Of a stretch of 64,000 nucleotides of DNA, positions 18,204 through 26,457 are shown one piece after another. The notes under the pieces were generated by a model, which was not told the DNA's origin, made no database searches, and worked only from the letters and a program-made list of their open reading frames with translations. The stretch covers positions 248,001 to 312,000 of the forward strand of contig JADJLR010000003.1 in assembly GCA_016710015.1 (NCBI GenBank), in the 5' to 3' direction. The translations under genes were made by a program, and so were the position numbers. This DNA comes from Flavobacteriales bacterium (lineage in GTDB: Bacteria > Bacteroidota > Bacteroidia > Flavobacteriales_F > PHOS-HE28). Position 1 is the first letter of the stretch. Each line of letters starts with the position of its first letter.

Positions 18204-19579
18204 GATCGGATGCGTTGGTTCAAGAGTTGTTGAATGGGCAGGACCAGACGATCGATATCACCGGCACCAAGCGTGACCACTACATCGAGTTCCTTGTTAC
18301 GCAGGTGATCGATGACATCCTCACGGGCGCGAACCACTTTGTTCTCCATGGGCACTTGATCCAGCAGCCAGGTCGAGTCTATGCCTTCGATGGGTTCTTC
18401 CCGTGCTGGATAGACCTCCAGAAGGATCAACTCATCCAAAGCGGCGAGGCTCTGTGCGAAGTCCGCTGCCAGATCACGGGTCCGTGAGTACAAGTGCGGT
18501 TGGAAAATCCCCGTTACGCGTCTTCCTGGATACATCTCACGGACGCTGGCGATGCACGCATCCAGTTCCTTGGGGTGGTGTGCATAGTCATCGATGTAGA
18601 CGATCCCTTTATCTCGGATCCGCGTTTCAAAACGACGGGATACGCCGCGGAACGAGTTCAGGCCTTCGCGCAACGAACTCGGCGTGACACCTAGACGCAA
18701 GGCGATGGTGGATGCGGCAATGGCATTCTCCACGTTATGTCTTCCCGGCATGCCCAAGCGTAGATCCTTCAGTTCGTGCTGCTCGGTGATCAAGTCGAAA
18801 TGGTAAGCTCCATCCACCACACGGAGATCCTCTGCACGTGGCACACCGGCACTTCCGAGAGCGTATGTCATCACATTGCTCCGGTCCTTGAAGTGATCGG
18901 CGATGCGTTCGTGTACCAGCAGGGGGCCATCACATAGAATGGCGAACTGGGTGTAAGCATCGAACATGGATTCATTCGTTCCATAGATGTCCATGTGGTC
19001 GGGATCCATGGCGGTGATCACCGATTCGTTCGGGCATAGTTTCAAGAAACTGCGGTCGTACTCATCCGCTTCCACTACGTTCACCACGGCATCGTCGCTG
19101 AGCAACACGTTGGTGCCGTAGTTGCTGGATATGCCCCCTAGAAATGCGTTGCAGCGCACTTTGCCAACTGTGAGCAAGTGGGCGATCATCGTGCTCACGG
19201 TCGTCTTGCCATGCGTTCCAGCAACGGCCACGGTCCGGAGGTCCTTGGTGATCATACCCAACACATCGGCGCGCTTCAGGATCCGTGCCCCGCGCTCTTC
19301 CCAATAACTGAGCAACGGGCTGGACAATGGCACGGCGGGTGTGCGCACCACCATCACCTGGATTGCATCGGCTTGACGGAATTCCTCCGGGATCATGGCT
19401 GTGCGATCATCGAACTGCACATCGATCCCATCCGCCAAGAGCTGATTCGTCAACTCACTGGGCGTACGATCATAGCCAGCCACCACGGCACCGCGACGAC
19501 GGAAATAGCGGGCAAGGCCACTCATGCCGATGCCACCGATACCGATGAAGTAGATCATATGTCCGCCTAGCGTACTCAT
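18200..19579 (-). CDS. murC: UDP-N-acetylmuramate--L-alanine ligase MurC
   Basis: 459 aa. The Rossmann-like N-terminal motif IGIGGIGMSGLA (about 12-23), ATP loop VAGTHGKTT (about 117-125), central VVEADEYDRSFL and C-terminal YIDDYAHHPKEL all identify MurC, which adds L-Ala to UDP-MurNAc in the cytoplasm. An inner ATG at 19558 would match shorter homologues, but the ATG at 19579 overlaps the murG stop as ATGA, so it is preferred for coupling. Confidence 0.97.
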   Translation of the reverse strand: MSTLGGHMIYFIGIGGIGMSGLARYFRRRGAVVAGYDRTPSELTNQLLADGIDVQFDDRTAMIPEEFRQADAIQVMVVRTPAVPLSSPLLSYWEERGARILKRADVLGMITKDLRTVAVAGTHGKTTVSTMIAHLLTVGKVRCNAFLGGISSNYGTNVLLSDDAVVNVVEADEYDRSFLKLCPNESVITAMDPDHMDIYGTNESMFDAYTQFAILCDGPLLVHERIADHFKDRSNVMTYALGSAGVPRAEDLRVVDGAYHFDLITEQHELKDLRLGMPGRHNVENAIAASTIALRLGVTPSSLREGLNSFRGVSRRFETRIRDKGIVYIDDYAHHPKELDACIASVREMYPGRRVTGIFQPHLYSRTRDLAADFAQSLAALDELILLEVYPAREEPIEGIDSTWLLDQVPMENKVVRAREDVIDHLRNKELDVVVTLGAGDIDRLVLPIQQLLNQRIRS

Positions 19580-20706
19580 GCTCGTGCCAATCGAATGACC
19601 TCTGCCGCAATGGTCTCGGCAGCATTGTGTGTTCCCATATTCGCGATCGCCATGTGCAAACGCTTCAGTGCCTCTGGATCCTTGATCGTCTCGAGCACGA
19701 TCGTACCCAATTCCTCCGTGGCGCGATCATCGCGAACGAGCAAGGCTGCACCCCGGTTCGTGAGCGCCCGTGCATTGTGTGTTTGATGATCCTCTGCGGC
19801 CGTGGGCAACGGCACAAGGATCGCGGGCTTTTGCACCAGACAGATCTCGCTCACACTGATCGCACCTGCTCTGGATACGATGAGGTCGGCCACGGCATAA
19901 GCGAGATCCATCTTCGTAACGAACTCGTGTACTTTGCACCCTTCGTAATTCAACTTGGCCACTGCCTCTAGTGCTTGCGCGTGGTAGGGCGTACCCGTTT
20001 GCCAGATGACCTGAAGGCCCGCCTCTTGGAAACGCGGTAGCGCGGCTTCGATGCCTTTGTTCACACCACGGGCACCTAAGGATCCACCTGTTACGAAGAG
20101 GATCGGCGCACCCTCGGAGAGGCCGAAATGTTCCATGCCTCGCGGGCGTTTACCCGCCAAACGGACCACATCTTGTCGCACCGGATTGCCCGTGAGTAGC
20201 AACTTGGCCTTCGGGAAGTATTTGTCCATTCCCTCGTATGCGACACAAATTCGATCCACGCGTTTCGAGAGGTAGATGTTCGTTTTCCCAGGGAAGCTGT
20301 TCTGCTCCTGGATCAAGGTGGGGACATTCATGTGTTGGGCCGCAGCGAGCAACGGTCCACTGGCATATCCGCCGACCCCGACCGCCACGTTCGGCCGAAA
20401 GTTCCGGACCAGCGCACGTGCCTTCATCATGCTCTTGATCACGCGCCAAGGCAAGGCGATGTTCTTGGTGATGGAACCGCGCTGGAAACCACGGATGGGC
20501 AGACCCGCGATGGTGTAACCGGCGGCCGGCACTTTCTCCATCTCCATCTTTCCCTCGGCTCCCACGAACAGGAACTGGGTCGCCGCTTCCCGCTCGCGCA
20601 CCGCATTCGCGATGGCGATGGCCGGGAAGATGTGACCACCGGTGCCACCACCGGAGATCATCACCCGCAGGGCCTCAGGCGTGCGCTGTTCGTGGGCGTC
20701 GACCAT
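19576..20706 (-). CDS. murG: Lipid II synthase MurG (GlcNAc transferase)
   Basis: 376 aa. The GT28 N-terminal motif ISGGGTGGHIFPAIAIA (about 17-33), the donor-domain GGSLGARG and the loop SRAGAISVSEI, then PTAAEDHQTHNARAL near 300, are all diagnostic. It transfers GlcNAc to lipid I on the inner face of the membrane. The ATG at 20706 overlaps ftsW by 32 nt; a start at 20661 would remove the overlap but trims the N-terminus to the first strand. Confidence 0.97.
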   Translation of the reverse strand: MVDAHEQRTPEALRVMISGGGTGGHIFPAIAIANAVREREAATQFLFVGAEGKMEMEKVPAAGYTIAGLPIRGFQRGSITKNIALPWRVIKSMMKARALVRNFRPNVAVGVGGYASGPLLAAAQHMNVPTLIQEQNSFPGKTNIYLSKRVDRICVAYEGMDKYFPKAKLLLTGNPVRQDVVRLAGKRPRGMEHFGLSEGAPILFVTGGSLGARGVNKGIEAALPRFQEAGLQVIWQTGTPYHAQALEAVAKLNYEGCKVHEFVTKMDLAYAVADLIVSRAGAISVSEICLVQKPAILVPLPTAAEDHQTHNARALTNRGAALLVRDDRATEELGTIVLETIKDPEALKRLHMAIANMGTHNAAETIAAEVIRLARA

Positions 20707-21889
20707 CGATCGTGGGGTTAGGGTTCGTTCCGGATCCGAGGCTGCGGCTCACGCTGAGCACGATACCAATGGCAAGGCAGGTGAACCAGACGCTGGTACC
20801 ACCCATACTCACCAAGGGCAATGGCTGTCCGGTCACGGGTACAAGGTTCACGGCGACGGCCATGTTCACCATCGCTTGTAACACGAGCATGAAGCTGAGA
20901 CCGACCGCCACGAGGGAGCCGAACGGTTTCTCGCATTGACCTGCAATACGTGCTGCACGGTATAGCAGGATGAGGTACAAGAGCAACAATCCGAGTCCGC
21001 CGAGGATACTACCATACTCCTCGATGATGAAGGCATAGATCATGTCCGAGTACGGATGCGGCAGGAAATTGCGAGAGGTTCCGCTACCGGGTCCGTTGGG
21101 CAGGAAACCACCCGATGCGATCGCGATCTTGGCATGCTCCACTTGGTAATTGGCATCGTGGTCTTCCACGCCGAAGCTTTCGATGCGACCGACCCATGTA
21201 TCGAGTCGTGGGAGCAGTCCAGGGGTGGACTTAGCCAGGAAGAGCACCAAGCCGAAGGCAAGTACCGCAGCACCGACGATCATCACCATGTGCTTCATGG
21301 GCACTTGGCCGATGAACATGATGACGAGGCAAACCACGAACAGGACGGCGGCCGTGGAGAAGTTCGCGGGGAGGATCAGCCCGCAGATCACACCGACGGG
21401 GAGCATGAGTTCCAACAGCACTTCTCGGAAGGTCCATTCCTCTGCCCGATGTTTCCCCAGCACACGTGCGAGGTAGACAACGAGCACCACCTTGGCGGGA
21501 TCACTGGTTTGAAAACTCTGGTTGATGAAGGGAATGGTGATCCAGCGGCTCGCGTCGTTGATGTTCGAACCGAGCAGGAGTGTGAGCAAGAGCAATACGG
21601 CCATCACCCCGATGAGCAATTGCGACAACCGCGAATAGATGGTGAATTGCTGACGGGCCGCGTAGATCATGATCAGACCTCCGGTGATCAGCATCACACC
21701 GTGCTTCACCAAGAAGTGCAAGGTGCCTCCTCCCTCGCGCTTGAATGCAAGTGAGCTGATGGAGCTATACACGGCAAGCAGGCTGATCAATCCCAAGAAC
21801 AGGACGGTCATCCAGATCGCACGGTCGCCTTTCAGTCTATGGAGGAGGGTGGTCAAGGTTCGGAGTTTATCTGGGTACGTTGAGATCAC
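20675..21889 (-). CDS. ftsW: SEDS peptidoglycan glycosyltransferase FtsW
   Basis: 404 aa, starting with GTG that overlaps the upstream stop (GTGA). About ten hydrophobic segments. SEDS landmarks are visible: the conserved NDASRWI region (about 116-122), SDPAKVV (about 135), GPGSGTSRNFLPHPYSDMIYAF (in two pieces, about 275-297) and the near-terminal LPLVSMGGTSVW. It polymerises lipid II at the septum together with the FtsI transpeptidase encoded in the same cluster. Confidence 0.97.
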   Translation of the reverse strand: MISTYPDKLRTLTTLLHRLKGDRAIWMTVLFLGLISLLAVYSSISSLAFKREGGGTLHFLVKHGVMLITGGLIMIYAARQQFTIYSRLSQLLIGVMAVLLLLTLLLGSNINDASRWITIPFINQSFQTSDPAKVVLVVYLARVLGKHRAEEWTFREVLLELMLPVGVICGLILPANFSTAAVLFVVCLVIMFIGQVPMKHMVMIVGAAVLAFGLVLFLAKSTPGLLPRLDTWVGRIESFGVEDHDANYQVEHAKIAIASGGFLPNGPGSGTSRNFLPHPYSDMIYAFIIEEYGSILGGLGLLLLYLILLYRAARIAGQCEKPFGSLVAVGLSFMLVLQAMVNMAVAVNLVPVTGQPLPLVSMGGTSVWFTCLAIGIVLSVSRSLGSGTNPNPTIDGRRPRTAHA

Positions 21890-22395
21890 AGGTCACGCAC
21901 AGCGCGTTTGAATTCGGCACCGCGTTCTTCATAGTTGGCGAATCCGTTGCCACTGGGGCAAGCCGGACTGAAAAGCACCGTTCCATCCGGTGCCACGAGT
22001 TCGTTCGCTAGGAAGACCGCTGTGCGCAGTTCATCCGTCACGTACAAATGCTCCACGCTGGCGATCCCCTCTCGTTCCATTTCATCCGGTGATCGACCAA
22101 AGAGCACCACAGCGGAAACCTTTTCCCGGATGATGTCCTGCACATACCCTTCGTCCAATTCATTGGAGAGGTCGCCGACGATCCACACGACGTTGCCGGT
22201 CATTTGCGCCAGCGATCCCAAAGCGGCATCCAAGAAAGTCGCCTTGGAGTCGTTGATGAAAGGGATCCCATTCACCGAAGCGACCAACTCCAAACTGTGG
22301 GACACAGGCTCATGCGCGGACAGGGCTGCGCGCCGTGCGTCCACCAAACCGTCGCCGACCGTTCTGAGTGAGGGGTGTTCTTGTTCGCTGCTCAT
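21886..22395 (-). CDS. Stand-alone MurD C-terminal-domain paralogue
   Basis: 169 aa, in frame and intact, inserted between murD (20 nt upstream) and ftsW (GTGA overlap). From residue 32 to the end it aligns without large gaps to MurD residues 307-444. Shared blocks are HxLExVAxVxGIxFINDSKAT, VVW(I/V)VG, KV(K/S)A(I/V)V, SPAC.S and NYEERG.(K/E)FK(A/R)AV. The first 31 residues resemble nothing, and the whole UDP-binding and ATPase part of MurD is absent, so it cannot be a ligase alone. NDSKAT and the SPACxS serine remain, but the Arg of HRLE is Ser34 and the Lys of GGVDKG is lost (GDLSNE). Function unknown: perhaps a D-Glu- or MurD-interacting regulator, or a decaying duplicate. Confidence 0.85.
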   Translation of the reverse strand: MSSEQEHPSLRTVGDGLVDARRAALSAHEPVSHSLELVASVNGIPFINDSKATFLDAALGSLAQMTGNVVWIVGDLSNELDEGYVQDIIREKVSAVVLFGRSPDEMEREGIASVEHLYVTDELRTAVFLANELVAPDGTVLFSPACPSGNGFANYEERGAEFKRAVRDL

Positions 22396-22415
22396 CGTTT
22401 ATCCGGGTCGAACGA

Positions 22416-23750
22416 TCAGAGTCCTTTCACCGCTGCTTTGAATTTGCGTCCGCGTTCTTCATAGTTCTCGAACAGGTCGAAGCTGGAACACGCCGGACTC
22501 AAGAGGACCACATCACCCGCTTCTGCGGACTCGTACGCTGTCTGAACGGCTTGCTCCGCACTGGCGGTATCGTGCATCACCGGCACCAGATCACCGAAGG
22601 CCTTGTGCAGTGCATCGTTATCCGTTCCAAGGCAAACGATCGCCTTCACCTTCTGCTTCACCAGTTCGCGCAAGCTGGCATAATCATTCCCCTTGTCCAC
22701 ACCACCGACGACCCAGACCACCGGCTTGTTCATACTCTCCAGCGCGTACCATGTAGAGTTCACATTGGTGGCCTTGGAATCGTTGATGAACTCGATGCCA
22801 TGAACCAAGGCGACATGCTCCAAGCGGTGCTCAACATTCTGGAAATCGGCCAGGCTATCGCGTACGATATCCTTTCGGATCTCGAGGACACGCGCAGCGA
22901 TACCGGCGGCCATGGAGTTGTACACATTGTGTTTCCCCTGCAGGGCAAGTTCGATGATGGACATGCGGAATGTGGATTGGTCAATGGTGATTTGGATGTG
23001 ATCGTCGGTGAGGCATGCGCCCTGTTCCAGTGCGTGGTGAATGGAGAACGGCCAGGCAATCGCCTTCACCGAATGTTGTCCGAGCCAAGAACCGATCTCG
23101 CGGTCGTCGGTACAGTAGATGAAGTGATCCTCCTTCCGCTGGTTCATCGCGATGCGGAACTTGCTCGCCACGTAATCCGCCATGCGGTAGTGATACCGAT
23201 CCAGGTGATCCGGTGTGATATTGAGCAACATCGCTATGTCCGGCCGGAATGTGGCAATGCCGTCGAGTTGGAAGCTGCTCAGTTCGAGCACATACCACGC
23301 ATGGTCACCATCAGCGACCAGGCCGGCGAAACTGGTACCTACATTTCCACCCACGGCCACATCGATACCCGCCTTCTGCAGGATGTGATGCGTAAGCAGC
23401 GTGGTCGTTGTCTTGCCATTACTACCGGTGATACCGATGATGCGACCGTTGCAGTAGCGGTATGCGAATTCGATCTCGCTGATCACCGGAACACCCTTCT
23501 CGCGAGCAGCCACAACGAGCGATGCGGTATCCGGGATCCCGGGACTCTTCACCAGTTCATCCGCACCCAGCACGCGGGAGGCCGTGTGGCCACCTTCTTC
23601 GAAAGCGATATCATGCGCGATGAGTTCGGCCCGATACGCGGGCTTGATGGCCCCCATGTCACTCACGAAAACATTCAGCCCGCGCAGTTTAGCCAACCGC
23701 GCGGCACCAACACCGCTCTCCTGCGCACCGAGTACCACGAGCTCCTTCAT
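22416..23750 (-). CDS. murD: UDP-N-acetylmuramoyl-L-alanine--D-glutamate ligase MurD
   Basis: 444 aa from the ATG at 23750, which overlaps the mraY stop as ATGA; the 117-residue upward extension of the frame is antisense-like and rejected. Domain 1 starts with VVLGAQESGVGAA, the ATP loop is GSNGKTTT (109-116), the C-terminal domain has HRLE (308-311), NDSKATN (323-329), the GGVDKG lysine (353) and SPACSSFDLF (418-427). It adds D-Glu to UDP-MurNAc-L-Ala. Its C-terminal domain is duplicated in the next gene. Confidence 0.97.
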   Translation of the reverse strand: MKELVVLGAQESGVGAARLAKLRGLNVFVSDMGAIKPAYRAELIAHDIAFEEGGHTASRVLGADELVKSPGIPDTASLVVAAREKGVPVISEIEFAYRYCNGRIIGITGSNGKTTTTLLTHHILQKAGIDVAVGGNVGTSFAGLVADGDHAWYVLELSSFQLDGIATFRPDIAMLLNITPDHLDRYHYRMADYVASKFRIAMNQRKEDHFIYCTDDREIGSWLGQHSVKAIAWPFSIHHALEQGACLTDDHIQITIDQSTFRMSIIELALQGKHNVYNSMAAGIAARVLEIRKDIVRDSLADFQNVEHRLEHVALVHGIEFINDSKATNVNSTWYALESMNKPVVWVVGGVDKGNDYASLRELVKQKVKAIVCLGTDNDALHKAFGDLVPVMHDTASAEQAVQTAYESAEAGDVVLLSPACSSFDLFENYEERGRKFKAAVKGL

Positions 23751-24994
23751 CGCAGCTTGAGGGTTACGATGGATACGACGGCCAGCATGATCCCAACGAT
23801 CCAGAAGCGTGACACGATCTTGCTTTCGTGGATCCCCTTCTTCTGAAAATGGTGATGCAAGGGGGACATGAGGAAGACCCGACGTCCTTCGCCATAGCGT
23901 TTCCGGGTGTATTTGAAATAGGAGACCTGTACCATCACGCTGAGGTTCTCCACGAGGAAGACGCCGCATAGCACAGGGATCAGTAATTCCTTGCGGACCA
24001 GAATGGCCAGCGTGGCGATGATCCCGCCCAGCGCGAGGCTTCCTGTATCGCCCATGAACACTTGCGCCGGGTACGTATTGTACCAGAGGAAACCGATGCA
24101 CGCACCCAGCAATGCCCCGATGAATACAGCGAGTTCACCGCTGCCAGGGATATACATGATGTTGAGGTAGTCCGAGAAGATGACGTTACCACTCACGTAT
24201 GCGAGGATCCCCAAGGTCATCACCATGATCGCTGAGGTGCCTGTGGCTAGGCCATCGAGACCATCGGTGATATTGGCTCCGTTGCTGACGGCAGTGATGA
24301 TGAAGATCACCACCAGAGTGTAGAGCACCCAAGTGTACTGCCGCGCACTTCTACCGAAAAGACCAAGCACGGACGAATAGTTGAATTCGTTGTCCTTGAT
24401 AAAGGGGATCGTCGTGTTCGGCGATTTCCTGTTCAGCAGATAATGGACCGTGCCATCGTCCTCGGTCACGGTGTGCAATTCACGTTCGTCAAGTTGCGAT
24501 GCCAACACTTCAGGCACTTCAACGCGGGTACGGATCTCCGGATGGAAATACACCGTGGTCCCGATGATGATGCCCACGCCCACTTGGCCCACTACTTTGA
24601 ATTTACCAGCCAAGCCACGCTTGTCCTTCTTGAAGACCTTGATGTAGTCGTCGATGAAGCCGATGGCACCCAACCACATCGTAGCGACAAGCAAGAGGAT
24701 GATGTAGATGTTCTGGAGATCGGCGAAGAGTAGCGTTGGGATGATCGTTGCGGAGAGGATGATCAACCCACCCATCGTTGGTGTGCCTTGCTTTTGGATC
24801 TGGCCATCCAATCCCAGATCACGCACGGTCTCGCCCACCTGCATGCGACGGAGCAGGTTGATGATCCCCTTTCCCCACCACAGTGAAATGAGCAGTGAAA
24901 CGAACACAGCCATCGCTGCGCGGAAGGAGATGAAGCCGAACAAGCCTCCACCTGGGATCCCCGCACCGAACTGATCGAAGAGGTGGTAGAACAT
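23747..24994 (-). CDS. mraY: Phospho-MurNAc-pentapeptide transferase MraY
   Basis: 415 aa, larger than the about 360 of E. coli owing to an inserted soluble loop (about 150-205) that is usual in Bacteroidetes. Ten hydrophobic segments. Family motifs: GTPTMGG (about 70-76), the Asp pair in GFIDDYIK (about 112-119), NITDGLDGLATG (about 242-253) with the catalytic Asp, and MSPLHHHFQKKG near the end. It makes lipid I in the inner membrane. Starts one nucleotide into the murE stop (TAATG). Confidence 0.97.
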   Translation of the reverse strand: MFYHLFDQFGAGIPGGGLFGFISFRAAMAVFVSLLISLWWGKGIINLLRRMQVGETVRDLGLDGQIQKQGTPTMGGLIILSATIIPTLLFADLQNIYIILLLVATMWLGAIGFIDDYIKVFKKDKRGLAGKFKVVGQVGVGIIIGTTVYFHPEIRTRVEVPEVLASQLDERELHTVTEDDGTVHYLLNRKSPNTTIPFIKDNEFNYSSVLGLFGRSARQYTWVLYTLVVIFIITAVSNGANITDGLDGLATGTSAIMVMTLGILAYVSGNVIFSDYLNIMYIPGSGELAVFIGALLGACIGFLWYNTYPAQVFMGDTGSLALGGIIATLAILVRKELLIPVLCGVFLVENLSVMVQVSYFKYTRKRYGEGRRVFLMSPLHHHFQKKGIHESKIVSRFWIVGIMLAVVSIVTLKLR

Positions 24995-26457
24995 TATTTG
25001 TGCAGGAGTTCAAGGGTTTCCTTCAGCACGGCCACATCATCGAAAGGGTGTTTCATCCCGCTGATCTCCTGATAGGTCTCGTGCCCCTTTCCGGCCACGA
25101 GCACCACATCCCCGGATTTCGCCATACCCACCGCTTGGCGAATGGCCTCCTTACGATCCGCATTCGACCATACACGCCCTTGATCGGTCAATTGGACCCC
25201 TTGCCGCATCTCTTCCAGTATCGCCATTGGATCCTCTGTCCGCGGGTTATCGCTGGTGAGCACCACGTGGCTGCTCAGATCCGTTGCGATCCGCGCCATG
25301 ATGGGCCGTTTGGTCCGGTCCCGATCACCGCCACAGCCCAACACGGTGATCACTTGCTCGTTCTCCCCGCACACATCGTTGATGGTGGTCAACACATTCT
25401 TCAGTGCATCGGGCGTATGCGCGTAGTCGACCACACCGATGACCCCTCCATTGCTGCGCACGACCTGGAAACGACCACGCGGTGGTTCCAGATCGCTTAG
25501 CGCGGTCAGCACGTTCAAAGGCACCTCGCCGAGCAACGTGGCCACGGTATATGTAGCGAGCAGATTGCTGGCGTTGAACTCGCCGATCAATCGGGAATAC
25601 ATATCGTACTCGTCGATGTTCAAGTGCAGGCCCGTCAGTTGGTTCTCGATGATCCGCGCACGGTGGTCGGCCATGCTCTTCACAGCGAAGGAGCGTTTGG
25701 TAGCCTTCGTATTCTGAAGCATCACCGCACTGTTGGCATCGTCGGCATTCACCAACGCGAAAGCAGTAGCGGGCAATTGATCGAAGAAGCGCTTCTTGGC
25801 CTTGATGTATTCGGCGAATGTGCCATGGTAGTCCAAGTGGTCATGCGTGATGTTCATGAACACGCCGCCGGCGAACTGAAGGCCAGCGATGCGCTCTTGC
25901 ACCACGCTGTGCGAACTCACCTCCATGAAACAAAAGGCCACCCGCTCCTCCACCATCTCGGCGAGCAACTCATTCAACCGAATGGCATCCGGGGTAGTGT
26001 GTGTGCTGGGAATGGTCCGTTGGCCGATCCGCGTTTCCACGGTACTGACCAACCCGCACTTGTAGCCAAGAGCGCGGAACAAACGGAACAAGAGGGTGGC
26101 TGTACTCGTTTTGCCATTGGTCCCGGTGATCCCCACGAGCTTCAACTGCTTCGATGGGTGATCGAAGAAATTCGCGGCCATGATCCCGAGGGTGGCTGCA
26201 GCATCCTCCACCCGTACGTAGGTGATGCCTTCCTTCAATTCCGCTGGGATCGTTTCGCAAATGATGGCGCTGGCACCACTCTCGATGGCCTTCTCAATGA
26301 AGGCGTGCCCATCCACCTGAGTGCCGCGTACCGCAACGAAAGCCGTGAAGGAGACCACCTTGCGACTATCGAATGCGATGACCTCGATGGCCGTATTGGT
26401 GGAACCGACCACCTGCTCGATGCGGACGCGATAGAGGATGTCCTTGAGCAACTTCAT
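24994..26457 (-). CDS. murE: UDP-MurNAc-tripeptide ligase MurE (meso-DAP type)
   Basis: 487 aa. N-terminal domain with FDSRKV (about 29-34), ATP loop GITGTNGKTST (109-119), central THDHLDYHGT, the AHTPDAL segment in the C-terminal domain and the substrate motif DNPR (SDNPRTEDP), which in known MurE enzymes marks meso-diaminopimelate use. Adds meso-DAP to UDP-MurNAc-L-Ala-D-Glu. The start codon overlaps the ftsI stop as ATGA. Confidence 0.97.
   Translation of the reverse strand: MKLLKDILYRVRIEQVVGSTNTAIEVIAFDSRKVVSFTAFVAVRGTQVDGHAFIEKAIESGASAIICETIPAELKEGITYVRVEDAAATLGIMAANFFDHPSKQLKLVGITGTNGKTSTATLLFRLFRALGYKCGLVSTVETRIGQRTIPSTHTTPDAIRLNELLAEMVEERVAFCFMEVSSHSVVQERIAGLQFAGGVFMNITHDHLDYHGTFAEYIKAKKRFFDQLPATAFALVNADDANSAVMLQNTKATKRSFAVKSMADHRARIIENQLTGLHLNIDEYDMYSRLIGEFNASNLLATYTVATLLGEVPLNVLTALSDLEPPRGRFQVVRSNGGVIGVVDYAHTPDALKNVLTTINDVCGENEQVITVLGCGGDRDRTKRPIMARIATDLSSHVVLTSDNPRTEDPMAILEEMRQGVQLTDQGRVWSNADRKEAIRQAVGMAKSGDVVLVAGKGHETYQEISGMKHPFDDVAVLKETLELLHK

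Noticed and set aside
22368..23846. 492-aa plus-strand frame opposite murD
   Set aside because: Antisense shadow of murD and its paralogue.
23751..24101. 117-residue N-terminal extension of MurD
   Set aside because: Overlaps the mraY 3' end in another frame; MurD start at 23750 is fixed by ATGA overlap and homology.
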